NCBI RefSeq assembly: GCF_000381545.1
Contig: NZ_KB906685.1
Coordinates: forward strand, 62,001 to 126,000
From: Rhodonellum psychrophilum GCM71 = DSM 17998
Lineage (GTDB): Bacteria; Bacteroidota; Bacteroidia; Cytophagales; Cyclobacteriaceae
Reading direction: 5' to 3'
Length of the DNA stretch: 64,000 nt
Made by a program: the position numbers and the translations under genes. The notes beneath the pieces are model-generated. The model saw only the letters and a program-made list of their open reading frames with translations, was not told the DNA's origin and made no database searches. Position 1 is the first letter of the stretch; each line of letters opens with the position of its first letter. Below are positions 35,857 through 43,962 of this stretch, piece after piece.

Positions 35857-37017
35857 TCATTTTGACTGTGAAGTACTCTTACGCCACATTTTCTTGTTTT
35901 TCTTTTTTGCCGTTTGATACAAAGTCACAAGCTCCTCTTCTATAATTTCACGTTCTTTTCTGTTATCGTCAAGCTTCTTTTTTAAACTTTTGATTTGGAA
36001 TTCTTTCAAACTGACAATCTTATAAAGAAACCCGGCCAATAAAAGTCCCTGTCTGGCTTTCATGAACAAACCCCGAAGTTTGTAGCCGCGTGAAAGATGT
36101 GAAAGGCGTGCTATCTTGATGACCCGCATGGTCCGGATAAATGCGATAAAGGGGAGGAAAATGATCAATAAATCTATCCAATTTCGTTGTGCGTAGGCCA
36201 TTTTCTCCCTACTGATAGTGATCATCATGATGAATTCAAAAGCAAAAGCCAACCAGATGAAAGCCTGGGTCATGTCCAGCACAAAGGACAAGTCCGTCTT
36301 TAGAAATGCTTCCAAGGGTTCGTAAAATTTCCATTCTATAACCAGTACGGGAATAATAAGCAATGCGATAACAATCATCGGAATGGAGAATTTTTCCTTT
36401 ACATCTTTCAGCAGCCCTTCATTCCTAAAAGACCATCCCATAAAAGGAATCCACTGAAGGGAGGGATCTTCTAAATGCTGTGCACCAATTCTAAGGGGAG
36501 GAAATAACAAAACAAAAGCTCTGAGATAAAGCGTTATTTTGGGAGGCTTGCTTTCTGATTTCAGATACAGGAAATAAACTATCAGAAAGTCAACCAAGAA
36601 TACAATCCAAAGCAATCCAAATATCAAGGCAACTTTACTTTGGAATAAGGCCACTCCAATATTTTCGCCTTCATTGGACATCAGATTGATCAGTGCGGCA
36701 GCCAAGACCAGCATAAATAAACCTATGTAATAAAGGTAGGGTGCCATCCTGGAATCGTACCTGGCTATGGTGGAATGAATGGGAGGTTCAAGTTTTGTCC
36801 GGACCTCCATATCACGAGGCACACCTTCTTTAATCAACCAAGGGTATTCGCCCACCAACTTCCCTATGGGGGCTACGGTGTTTTTTCTATCTAAAAGTTT
36901 CTCAATTTGAAATAACAAATAAGGATTGTCACAAGACTCAATTTTTTGTTTCAAGGCTTCTTTGTTTGCTGGATAATTGATGGTATCGACTTTCATAGGT
37001 TGTTTCTGGAAATTCAA
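35857..37017 (-). CDS. Voltage-sensor-like (ion-transport family) membrane protein without a pore domain
   Basis: 386 residues. Soluble N-terminus of about 90 residues, then three hydrophobic segments (about 95-195). A segment set that matches S1-S4 of voltage sensors follows: S1 PMIVIALLIIPVLVIEW, S2 FIWLAFAFEFIMMI with its acidic residue, S3 NWIDLLIIFLPF with the Asp, and S4 RTMRVIKIAR with Arg/Lys at every third position. No S5-pore-S6 or TVGYG-type filter follows. Instead the chain ends in a charged coiled coil (about 335-380). The start overlaps the HAD gene stop by 4 nt; a second Met at 36996 is possible. The ion-transport fold is likely; the function is not known. Confidence 0.65.
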   Translation of the reverse strand: MNFQKQPMKVDTINYPANKEALKQKIESCDNPYLLFQIEKLLDRKNTVAPIGKLVGEYPWLIKEGVPRDMEVRTKLEPPIHSTIARYDSRMAPYLYYIGLFMLVLAAALINLMSNEGENIGVALFQSKVALIFGLLWIVFLVDFLIVYFLYLKSESKPPKITLYLRAFVLLFPPLRIGAQHLEDPSLQWIPFMGWSFRNEGLLKDVKEKFSIPMIVIALLIIPVLVIEWKFYEPLEAFLKTDLSFVLDMTQAFIWLAFAFEFIMMITISREKMAYAQRNWIDLLIIFLPFIAFIRTMRVIKIARLSHLSRGYKLRGLFMKARQGLLLAGFLYKIVSLKEFQIKSLKKKLDDNRKEREIIEEELVTLYQTAKKKNKKMWRKSTSQSK

Positions 37018-37688
37018 AGTTCAATGATTTTTGCTGCCGCTTGGCTTAGGGTGTTTTCTAAAATCATAGGGCGATTTTCCAATGGATACCAAACCATCCC
37101 AGGTCTGGCAATGAAACAGCCCTGCAATCCGGCCCTTTGTGCTCCTGTGATATCCCATGCATGGCAGGCTACCATCATGGCTTCCGTGGCTGATACATTC
37201 ATCTGACCTAGGACTTTCTGATAATTCATGCCATGTGGCTTATAGTTTTTGACGCTTTCCACACTGAAGATGTCTTCAAAATACGCATCCAATCCTGAAT
37301 ATTTTAATTGTTCTTTGGCTACTTCCAAAGTGCCGTTGGTCAGAACAACCATCCTGAACCCTTCCTTTTTGAGCATTTCCAGTCCTTCTACAACATCCGG
37401 GTGTGGAGGCAATTTCCTGATCCAATCCAGAATATTCTCGATTTCGCCTGCCGAAAACTTTTTGTTTTGCTTTTCAGCCAGCATTTCCAACACTGCTTTT
37501 CCGATTTCACCAAAACCTCTGAATTCTTCCGTGATTGTTTCCACCCATGAATATTGAAGCAACAATGAGAACCATTGGTCAAAGGCTGTATCATTCTGAA
37601 ATCCACGGTTGATAGCTGTTTTCAAAGGCCTAAGATCAAGCAGTGTCTCGTTGACATCGAAAATCAGGAGATTGATTTTTTTATTCAT
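37014..37688 (-). CDS. HAD-superfamily hydrolase, type II haloacid dehalogenase-like
   Basis: 224 residues. Motif I FDVNETLLDL (nucleophile Asp11, with VNE typical of the type II dehalogenase branch), motif II VVLTNGT, motif III Lys in VKNYKPHGMNY, and a motif IV-like segment MMVACHAWDITGAQRAG. The cap domain lies between about 20 and 95. The substrate may be a 2-haloacid or a phosphorylated metabolite. Translationally coupled (ATGA) to the voltage-sensor-like gene. Confidence 0.9.
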   Translation of the reverse strand: MNKKINLLIFDVNETLLDLRPLKTAINRGFQNDTAFDQWFSLLLQYSWVETITEEFRGFGEIGKAVLEMLAEKQNKKFSAGEIENILDWIRKLPPHPDVVEGLEMLKKEGFRMVVLTNGTLEVAKEQLKYSGLDAYFEDIFSVESVKNYKPHGMNYQKVLGQMNVSATEAMMVACHAWDITGAQRAGLQGCFIARPGMVWYPLENRPMILENTLSQAAAKIIEL

Positions 37689-38065
37689 GAAGGATTGTTT
37701 GGTCTATTGATATTCATCGAAATTGTTGTGCCCAAAATTTGAAGCCATAAAATCCATAAGGTTTCACACAGATTTATGGATCACATTTTTGAACCCTTAT
37801 TGTGTATTGCCATTTCTATTCCAACCTGATATTACTTAATAATCAGTTTGTTATATGAAATTTTTGACCTCTGCATATCGCCAAGATGAACTCTTCTCCT
37901 AATGGTCTGATTTTCTTGCAGTTTCAACCCGATTAAGAAACGGAATGCATTTTTTGGGTTGCATCACTAATGACGGATCTGCAAAATTAGATTTAAAGTT
38001 GAAGTATTGCGAAACTTCAAAAATTACTTGGGTGTATACGTTGAATCATTGGGAATAAAATATTC
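37689..38065. other. 377-bp gap, nothing recognised
   Basis: AT-rich spacer between the HAD and DinB genes, both on the minus strand. It should contain the HAD operon promoter (near 37700) and the end of the DinB transcript. No hairpin with a T-run, repeat or plausible ORF was seen. Confidence 0.3.
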
Positions 38066-38581
38066 TTACCAACCAACATAGGGAGGGGCATTTACTTCTA
38101 CCATTCTCATGTAAACCAAGCACTGCCCCCGATGATGTACCTGATGGTCACGAAGCAGGTAAAAAAGGTTTTCATGCGTCATTTCCACGTCTTTAAATGT
38201 GGTAGATGTTTGAAGTTCATCACTTGAAATCCCGGAAATCAGCTCTGCTACATGCTGGTTGGCGGTTTCAAGGATGTCGATGATTTGGGCTTTGCTGAGA
38301 TTTTCTCTGTCAGCTTTGTTGTAAAAAAGTCTGGTTTCCCCGGAAATTCTTCCTGCCAAAAAGCTGATGTTGTCCACAATGTGCAAAAGCTGTTCTCCGA
38401 AACTCATGGCCCCTGCTGCAGACCTGAAACCATATTGATCTTCCGGCATCTGTTCGGCTACGGCATGGGTGTAGGCAGCGGCTCTTTCCCACACTTTTGG
38501 GTATTGCGCTTCGAAATATTGCTGAGCCTGAAGATGGGGGATTGTGCATAGGAAAAAAAAGGCAATGACTAATGATTTCAT
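38066..38581 (-). CDS. Secreted DinB-family protein
   Basis: About 171 residues from ATG (complement 38579-38581), giving signal peptide MKSLVIAFFFLCTIPHLQAQ; a longer frame to 38662 only adds unlikely residues. The four-helix DinB fold carries the metal-site histidines in QLLHIVDNI and LRDHQVHHRGQ. DinB proteins include thiol-dependent transferases; the exported type in Bacteroidota is of unknown function. Confidence 0.85.
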   Translation of the reverse strand: MKSLVIAFFFLCTIPHLQAQQYFEAQYPKVWERAAAYTHAVAEQMPEDQYGFRSAAGAMSFGEQLLHIVDNISFLAGRISGETRLFYNKADRENLSKAQIIDILETANQHVAELISGISSDELQTSTTFKDVEMTHENLFYLLRDHQVHHRGQCLVYMRMVEVNAPPYVGW

Positions 38582-38939
38582 CGAAATTGTATTTAAGGGG
38601 AAATGATTACAGGAAAACTTTCTGGAATATAGGGAGGCTTTCCTCTCTGTCTGAGCATCCATCCATGGCTGCTAAGGCAGAAATATTGTTGTCAAATATG
38701 ACCTAATTTTCTGACAGTTATATTCCATGAGGTCTGAAAAGGCCAGAAATGTCAATTATCCGACAGTACATGTTGGCTTTGCTTGATAGATTTAAGCCCA
38801 TTCAGGAATTCGAAGTGGGAATAACAAAATGAGAATTGGGTTTTTTGGGCTTTAAGCATGAGGGTTTAAACTTCGATACTCCTTACCCAGAAGAATAAAA
38901 TATTTTCATCTAAAACCTTTCGATTTTTGAACATAAATG

Positions 38940-39283
38940 ATGAATATGGAATATGACGCAACTGCAATCGGCTCAGGGCATACAGGCATGCCCCTGGTCT
39001 TTAAGCTGGTCGAATTTGGGGAAAAAGTAGCTTTTATTGAAAGAGTCCACCTCACGAAATCTAATGCATAATCCGGCTTTATGTGGACCATTGTGGACGC
39101 AGATTCCAACAAAATACGGGGGCAGTTGTTTTGTGATTGGGAGGTGATCGAATCATTAGTGTTGACCTGAATGCCGCGTATGCAGATGTTCCTTATGCCG
39201 GCATCATGGATTCTGTACAAATTCACATGGCCGTCCCGGAACTGATCCCGACTTGGTTGGAAGGTTTGGTGATGGCAAGCTAA
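38940..39283 (+). pseudogene. Internally deleted flavoprotein disulfide reductase (MerA/Lpd-like) remnant
   Basis: The 5' part starts MNMEYDATAIGSGHTGMPLV, then LVEFGEKVAFIER, the N-terminal FAD-binding beta-alpha-beta of pyridine nucleotide-disulfide oxidoreductases, but runs into TAA after 45 codons. The 3' part, broken over two frames, shows WTIVDADSNKIRGQLF and AYADVPYAGIMDSVQIHM with PELIPTWLEGL, the C-terminal dimerisation domain of the same family. The catalytic CxxxxC region, the NAD domain and most of the protein (several hundred codons) are gone. Close to a mercury-transporter remnant, so a MerA-type reductase is possible. Confidence 0.7.
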
Positions 39284-39376
39284 TCGAATCTTCTCCGTTC
39301 AGACCAAAGAGAAGAAATCCTTCTCCTTCAACAAATGAAAAAATAAATAAAATATAAACAAGCAAACCAGCAAAAA

Positions 39377-39658
39377 ATGAAAGCTATCTGGAACAATACC
39401 GTAATTGCCGAAAGTGATATCACCGTACAAGTGGAAGGAAATCATTATTTCCCCGCAGACACGATCCACATGGAATACTTTAAATCCTCCAACACCAATA
39501 CCGTATGTCCTTGGAAAGGGGTCGCCTCCTATTATTCCCTTGAGGTAAATGGAGAAATCAACAAAGATGCTGCTTGGTTTTATCCCGACACAAAACCTGC
39601 GGCTAGAGAGATAAAAGGTCATGTTGCATTTTGGAAAGGGGTAAAAGTTGAGCGGTAA
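39377..39658 (+). CDS. DUF427 family protein
   Basis: 93 residues, full family length. MKAIWNNTVIAESD, VEGNHYFPADTIHMEYF, TVCPWKGVASYYSL and DAAWFYPDTKPAA are the conserved blocks of DUF427, a small beta-barrel family of unknown function with an invariant CPWKG. It is 46 nt upstream of the BCCT-EgtB-EgtD genes on the same strand and may be cotranscribed. Confidence 0.92.
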   Translation: MKAIWNNTVIAESDITVQVEGNHYFPADTIHMEYFKSSNTNTVCPWKGVASYYSLEVNGEINKDAAWFYPDTKPAAREIKGHVAFWKGVKVER

Positions 39659-39704
39659 TCTTGGGTGTGATTTATCCAAAAACTGCTAACTTACCTTTTC
39701 ATTG

Positions 39705-41192
39705 ATGTTTTTATCCAAAAAAATAGACACACAGAAAAGCACCCTTTATACATCGGGTGCTTTCTGTGTTTTGTTTTTGTGCATTGCTTTTCTGTTTCCC
39801 GGTTTTTTCAAAACCAAACTGGGTGAGTGGACCCATGAAATCTTGGAGGTTTTTGGCGGGTTTTATTTGTTTCTGGGATTGGCTTCGGTTTTATTGCTCT
39901 TCATCATTGCATTTTCTTCCGTGGGAAAAAAAAGGCTGGGTACAGAGAAACCTGAATACCGATGGTTTTCATGGATTGCCATGCTTTACAGTACCGGAAT
40001 GGGGGCAGGATTGCTTTTGAGAGCAGTACAGGAACCGGTCTATTATTACGCAAATCCTCCAAGGGAATCGTCCCTTTCTTCAGGTGAGTTCGCGCTGCAG
40101 TACACTTTTTTCCACTGGGGATTGACGCCTTGGGCTTTTTATGGATTATTTGGTTTGGTGATCGCCTATAATCTTTATGAGAAAAATGGCACGATCCTGA
40201 GTTCATCAATTTTAAACGAAAATTACCGAAAAACCATTTCAGCCACTTTGATCGATGTACTCACCATAATTTGCACCCTTCTGGGAGTGGTTGCTGCCGT
40301 GGGTTTGGGGAGCCGGCAGTTGCTGGGTTCTATTTCCTATTGGACCGGAGCAGAAAACCTGGCTTCCGGTCAAACGGTTTTTTTGGTGCTTTTGGTCTGT
40401 GTACTGGCTACGATTTCGGCCTTTATGGGTGTAAACAAAGGCATTCGGTTTATTTCCAACTTGAATATAGGCATGGCTTTATTGCTGCTGGTCTTTGTAT
40501 GGATCGTAGGTTCTGAGTGGCTTGTGCTTGGTGTTTTGTTGAAATCAATGGGGGCTTATCTCCTTGAATTTATACCTATGAGCATCAATGTGGGTAGTCA
40601 TAAAGTTTCCAATGCATTTCTTACCGATTGGACATTTTTTTACTGGGCATTTTGGCTTGCCTGGACGCCGTTTACGGGTGTTTTTATTGCCAGGATATCC
40701 AAAGGGAGAACCATCCGACAATTTATCTTGGGAACCCTGATCATTCCCGCTTTGGGGACTTTTCTTTGGTTTACGGTTTTTGGTGCAAATGCCTTCAGTT
40801 TGATCGAGGCAAGTGAAGTTCACTCCTCTAAATTTGATTCCATTTATAGCGCCATTTTCAATTTCTTTGACTTGTTTCCTCTTTCCACTTGGAGCAATGC
40901 CATCGCCACGGTATTGGTGTTTACCTTTTTGATTACCTCTGTGGATTCTGCGATTTTTGTCTTGAGTATGTTCAGTGATGAAGGTCGCACCGAACCAAAA
41001 AGGAGGTATCGGCTGTTTTGGGGATTGACAATAGCATTGTTTACCATTGCAGTGATCCTGATCGGAAAGGATCAATTGTTGGAAGCGGTAAGTCAATTGA
41101 TGATTCTTTTTGCCTTACCCTTCACTTTTCTCTTTACAGGAATGGTGATTTATTTCGTTTATAAACTTTACACGACCACGAAGACAACATGA
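39705..41192 (+). CDS. BCCT-family (betaine/carnitine/choline type) transporter
   Basis: About 495 residues, 12 predicted membrane helices. STGMGAGLLLRAVQEPVYYY corresponds to the unwound Gly-rich TM3 of BCCT carriers. FLTDWTFFYWAFWLAWTPF and VFIARISKGRTIRQF match the aromatic TM8 substrate box. Compared with BetP it lacks the long charged C-terminal osmosensor tail. ATG 39705 is used; a TTG at 39702 precedes it. Its stop overlaps the EgtB start (ATGA), so it is made together with EgtB and EgtD. A trimethylammonium substrate such as hercynine, ergothioneine or betaine is therefore plausible. Confidence 0.9.
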   Translation: MFLSKKIDTQKSTLYTSGAFCVLFLCIAFLFPGFFKTKLGEWTHEILEVFGGFYLFLGLASVLLLFIIAFSSVGKKRLGTEKPEYRWFSWIAMLYSTGMGAGLLLRAVQEPVYYYANPPRESSLSSGEFALQYTFFHWGLTPWAFYGLFGLVIAYNLYEKNGTILSSSILNENYRKTISATLIDVLTIICTLLGVVAAVGLGSRQLLGSISYWTGAENLASGQTVFLVLLVCVLATISAFMGVNKGIRFISNLNIGMALLLLVFVWIVGSEWLVLGVLLKSMGAYLLEFIPMSINVGSHKVSNAFLTDWTFFYWAFWLAWTPFTGVFIARISKGRTIRQFILGTLIIPALGTFLWFTVFGANAFSLIEASEVHSSKFDSIYSAIFNFFDLFPLSTWSNAIATVLVFTFLITSVDSAIFVLSMFSDEGRTEPKRRYRLFWGLTIALFTIAVILIGKDQLLEAVSQLMILFALPFTFLFTGMVIYFVYKLYTTTKTT

Positions 41193-42349
41193 ACAAGATA
41201 GAAGCTTTGAAAAATCTACTGCTGAAAACCAGAAAAGCCACAGAAGAAATCTGCGCCCCTTTGGAAGTGGAAGATTATGTCCCCCAGCCCATGGAGGACG
41301 TTTCGCCACCCAAATGGCATTTGGCACATTCAACCTGGTTTTTCGAGCAATTTGTATTGGTTCCCAATGATCCGGATTACCGTATTTTCTCTCCCGATTT
41401 CGCCTATCTGTTCAATAGCTATTATAACAATGCAGGAGACAGGGTGCTTCGTCCCAATAGGGGCTTGATGAGCCGTCCCCCGGTAAGGGAAGTGATCGCC
41501 TATCGCCAATATGTCACCGAGGCACTCCTTAAATTCATGGACAAAAGTGATCTTTCTTCTGAAATTTTAGCAGTGATCACCCTTGGTGTCAACCATGAAC
41601 AACAGCATCAGGAATTGCTCGTCTATGACATCAAATATATCTTGGGCAATCAACCCACTTTTCCCATTTATGGGGATTCATTTTCCCTACAAAAAGAAAA
41701 AATGGAACGCACCTTTATCCAATTCAAGGAAGGGATTTACGCGATCGGGGCTTCGGAAGATGATTTTTGTTTTGACAATGAATGTGGTCAACACAAGGTG
41801 TTTTTGCACGATTTTCAGATTGCGGATACTTTGGTGACCAATGGTGAATACATGGAATTCATGGCTGCGGGTGGTTATGGGGATTTTAACCTTTGGCTCG
41901 CAGAGGGTTGGGATTATATTCTGAAGGAAAAAATCCAGGCTCCATTTTACTGGCATCAGCAAGATGAGAAATGGTTTCAGTATACTTTTCAGGGATTTCG
42001 GGAAGTTGAAAAGGAATTGCCCGTCGCGCATTTGAGTTTTTATGAAGCCTTGGCGTTTGCGACGTGGAAGGGGATGAGGTTGCCAACCGAGTTTGAATGG
42101 GAGGTGGCAGCAGATCGTCTCAATTGGGGGCAGCTCTGGGAATGGACTTACAGTGCTTATCATCCCTATCCGGGGTTCAAAAAAGCCCCCGGGGCATTGG
42201 GAGAATACAATGGTAAATTTATGATCAATCAGAATGTGCTGCGGGGGGCTTCGGTGGCAACTCCAAAGGGACACAGCAGAAAAACATACAGAAACTTCTT
42301 TCCAGCCTCTTCAAGATGGCTTTTTTCAGGAATTAGATTGGCAAAATAA
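41189..42349 (+). CDS. EgtB-like nonheme-iron sulfoxide synthase (ergothioneine-type)
   Basis: 386 residues. N-terminal DinB-like domain with the three-His iron site: WHLAHSTWF (about 43-51) and HEQQHQELL (His136, His140). GLMSRPPVREVIAYRQYV lies between them. C-terminal formylglycine-generating-enzyme fold from about 175 with MRLPTEFEWEVAA, NVLRGASVATPKGHSR and SRWLFSGIRLA. EgtB enzymes use O2 to couple a thiol (cysteine or gamma-Glu-Cys) to hercynine. Which thiol is used cannot be read safely. Six nt (after stop) from the EgtD gene. Confidence 0.92.
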   Translation: MNKIEALKNLLLKTRKATEEICAPLEVEDYVPQPMEDVSPPKWHLAHSTWFFEQFVLVPNDPDYRIFSPDFAYLFNSYYNNAGDRVLRPNRGLMSRPPVREVIAYRQYVTEALLKFMDKSDLSSEILAVITLGVNHEQQHQELLVYDIKYILGNQPTFPIYGDSFSLQKEKMERTFIQFKEGIYAIGASEDDFCFDNECGQHKVFLHDFQIADTLVTNGEYMEFMAAGGYGDFNLWLAEGWDYILKEKIQAPFYWHQQDEKWFQYTFQGFREVEKELPVAHLSFYEALAFATWKGMRLPTEFEWEVAADRLNWGQLWEWTYSAYHPYPGFKKAPGALGEYNGKFMINQNVLRGASVATPKGHSRKTYRNFFPASSRWLFSGIRLAK

Positions 42350-42354
42350 TACTT

Positions 42355-43287
42355 ATGGATAACAATAATTTCAAATTGGATGTGTTCCAAGGCTTGAGTG
42401 CGGAACAAAAATATTTGTCTTCAAAATACTTTTATGATGACAAAGGGTCAAGGATTTTTCAAGAAATCATGCAATTGGAAGAATATTACCTCCCGGAATG
42501 CGAGACGGAGATCCTTGTCCAACAATCGGGGGAAATCCTCAGACAAATTCCTTTTGATGAACTTGATGTGATAGAATTGGGTGCCGGTGATGGAAGCAAA
42601 ACCGTGGTTTTTTTGGAAAAAGCCATACAGATGGGAAAACGGCTTACCTATGTCCCGATGGATATTTCAGGGGATATTCTGGAGGTCAATCAGCAGCATG
42701 TTAAGGAAAGGCTTGGAGACTTGCCAGTGGTCCCAATGGCAGGAGATTATTTTGTCACGATCAAGGAGCTGAAAAATAGGGAGAAGCCGAGGTTGGTCCT
42801 GTTTATGGGAAGCAATATTGGGAATTTTCAAGGGGAAAAATCCATTGAATTCATTCGTTTTATCAATGAATTTCTAAAACCAGGAGATTTTTTTCTGATG
42901 GGAGTGGACCTTAAGAAAAACCCACATGTGATCAGGGCGGCATATAATGATGAAGGAGGAGTGACGAAGCGGTTCAATCTAAACTTACTGGAAAGGATCA
43001 ACCGGGAATTGGGTGGTGATTTTGAGTTGGAGGCATTTGAGCATTACGGGGTGTACAATCCCTTGGATGGAGCAGCCTTGAGTTTTTTGGTTAGTTTGGA
43101 GGATCAGGACGTCCACATCGACGGTCAACAGTTTCACTTTGAAAAATATGAAACCATTCACACAGAGATTTCCCAAAAATACAGCTTAAAGGAGCTTGAT
43201 CAAATGGCTGTGAAAACCGGATTTTCCTGGGATAGGCATTTTACGGACAGCAAAGGGTATTATTCTTTGAGTCTGTTTCGGAAGTGA
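42355..43287 (+). CDS. EgtD-like L-histidine N-alpha-methyltransferase
   Basis: 310 residues. YFYDDKGSRIFQEIM and LEEYYLPECETEIL are the EgtD family opening. DVIELGAGDGSKTVVFLEKA is the SAM-binding loop, and LFMGSNIGNFQGE matches the family's conserved GSNIGN block. EgtD converts histidine and three SAM to hercynine, the substrate of EgtB, which is encoded just upstream. EgtA, EgtC and EgtE homologs are not in the window, consistent with routes that use free cysteine and an unlinked lyase. Confidence 0.92.
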   Translation: MDNNNFKLDVFQGLSAEQKYLSSKYFYDDKGSRIFQEIMQLEEYYLPECETEILVQQSGEILRQIPFDELDVIELGAGDGSKTVVFLEKAIQMGKRLTYVPMDISGDILEVNQQHVKERLGDLPVVPMAGDYFVTIKELKNREKPRLVLFMGSNIGNFQGEKSIEFIRFINEFLKPGDFFLMGVDLKKNPHVIRAAYNDEGGVTKRFNLNLLERINRELGGDFELEAFEHYGVYNPLDGAALSFLVSLEDQDVHIDGQQFHFEKYETIHTEISQKYSLKELDQMAVKTGFSWDRHFTDSKGYYSLSLFRK

Positions 43288-43340
43288 TATGTGACAAAAG
43301 TCATACTGAAATAACCAAAAATTGGTTTAAATTTAATCCA

Positions 43341-43424
43341 ATGAAAGCCTTCTTAAAATTGATAGCCGTTTGTGCGATTTGCCTTTCTGTGATTTTTGGG
43401 TTGGTTTTTTTATTTCATTCCTAA
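43341..43424 (+). CDS. Possible 27-residue membrane peptide
   Basis: MKAFLKLIAVCAICLSVIFG followed by a few more hydrophobic residues and stop. A positively charged start plus one helix looks like a small membrane protein. It is 53 nt after EgtD and 23 nt before the DUF2892 gene. Could be chance. Confidence 0.3.
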   Translation: MKAFLKLIAVCAICLSVIFGLVFLFHS

Positions 43425-43447
43425 ACACACACTTTTATACTCAAATC

Positions 43448-43654
43448 ATGAAAAAGAACATGGGAACTGCGGATAGAACCATCCGTACCATTATTGCCCT
43501 GATTGCGGCATACTTATATTTTGCAGGCGTTGTGTCCGGGCCTTTGGGTATTGTGCTCCTGGTGGTTGCGGTTATTTTCCTTTTGACCAGCTTGGTCAGT
43601 TTTTGCCCACTTTACACGCTTGTAGGGATCAAAACTTGCCCAACAAAGAGATAA
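43448..43654 (+). CDS. DUF2892 (YgaP-type transmembrane) small membrane protein
   Basis: 68 residues. MKKNMGTADRTIRTIIALIA and the second helix ending in FCPLYTLVGIKTCP are the family hallmark: two helices after an amphipathic start, with the conserved CPLY...G...C. In rhodaneses such as YgaP this region is the membrane anchor; here it stands alone. ATG 43448 follows directly after TCAAATC; a longer frame from 43370 is not supported. Confidence 0.88.
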   Translation: MKKNMGTADRTIRTIIALIAAYLYFAGVVSGPLGIVLLVVAVIFLLTSLVSFCPLYTLVGIKTCPTKR

Positions 43655-43852
43655 TACTTTAGGAAGTTTATTTGCAGATATTAAACCTTTGCATTTTTTG
43701 CTTGAGGTTTAGGCGTTGATTAACCGCATGTGCCATGCAGACTACATCTTTCCGGATGGTTGGATTCACTTCATTGGATGATGCAATTGGTAGATTTCGC
43801 AGATTTTCCGCTATGGTTTGGTCTTCCCAAATTGAATTTTGTCAAAAACATG
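43655..43852 (+). other. Untranslated stretch before a strong terminator; possible small RNA or 3' UTR
   Basis: About 200 bp without a recognisable gene between the DUF2892 stop and a good Rho-independent terminator. A 62-codon ORF at 43730-43918 runs through the terminator itself and is not credible. The stretch may be the 3' UTR of the BCCT/egt/DUF2892 transcript or hold a small RNA. Confidence 0.3.
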
Positions 43853-43880
43853 AAGCAATCCCTATTGGATTGCTTTTTTT
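43853..43880 (+). terminator. Rho-independent terminator
   Basis: AAGCAATCC / GGATTGCTT, 9-bp perfect stem with a 5-nt loop, followed by five more T residues. It separates the ergothioneine-type gene group from the GH109-like gene. Confidence 0.85.
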
Positions 43881-43962
43881 GTAGCATTTTTTACCAAATT
43901 TCACCAATGGTCATTTGACAAAAAAGAATAAATCCTAAATTGAAATTTTATTATCTCAATCA

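Noticed and set aside
39001-39300. Minus-strand 106-codon ORF opposite the flavoprotein remnant
   Set aside because: The plus strand shows real family motifs; the antisense frame is open only because the remnant is no longer constrained.
43730-43918. 62-codon ORF before the GH109-like gene
   Set aside because: It reads through the terminator at 43853 and shows no homology by eye; more likely untranslated.
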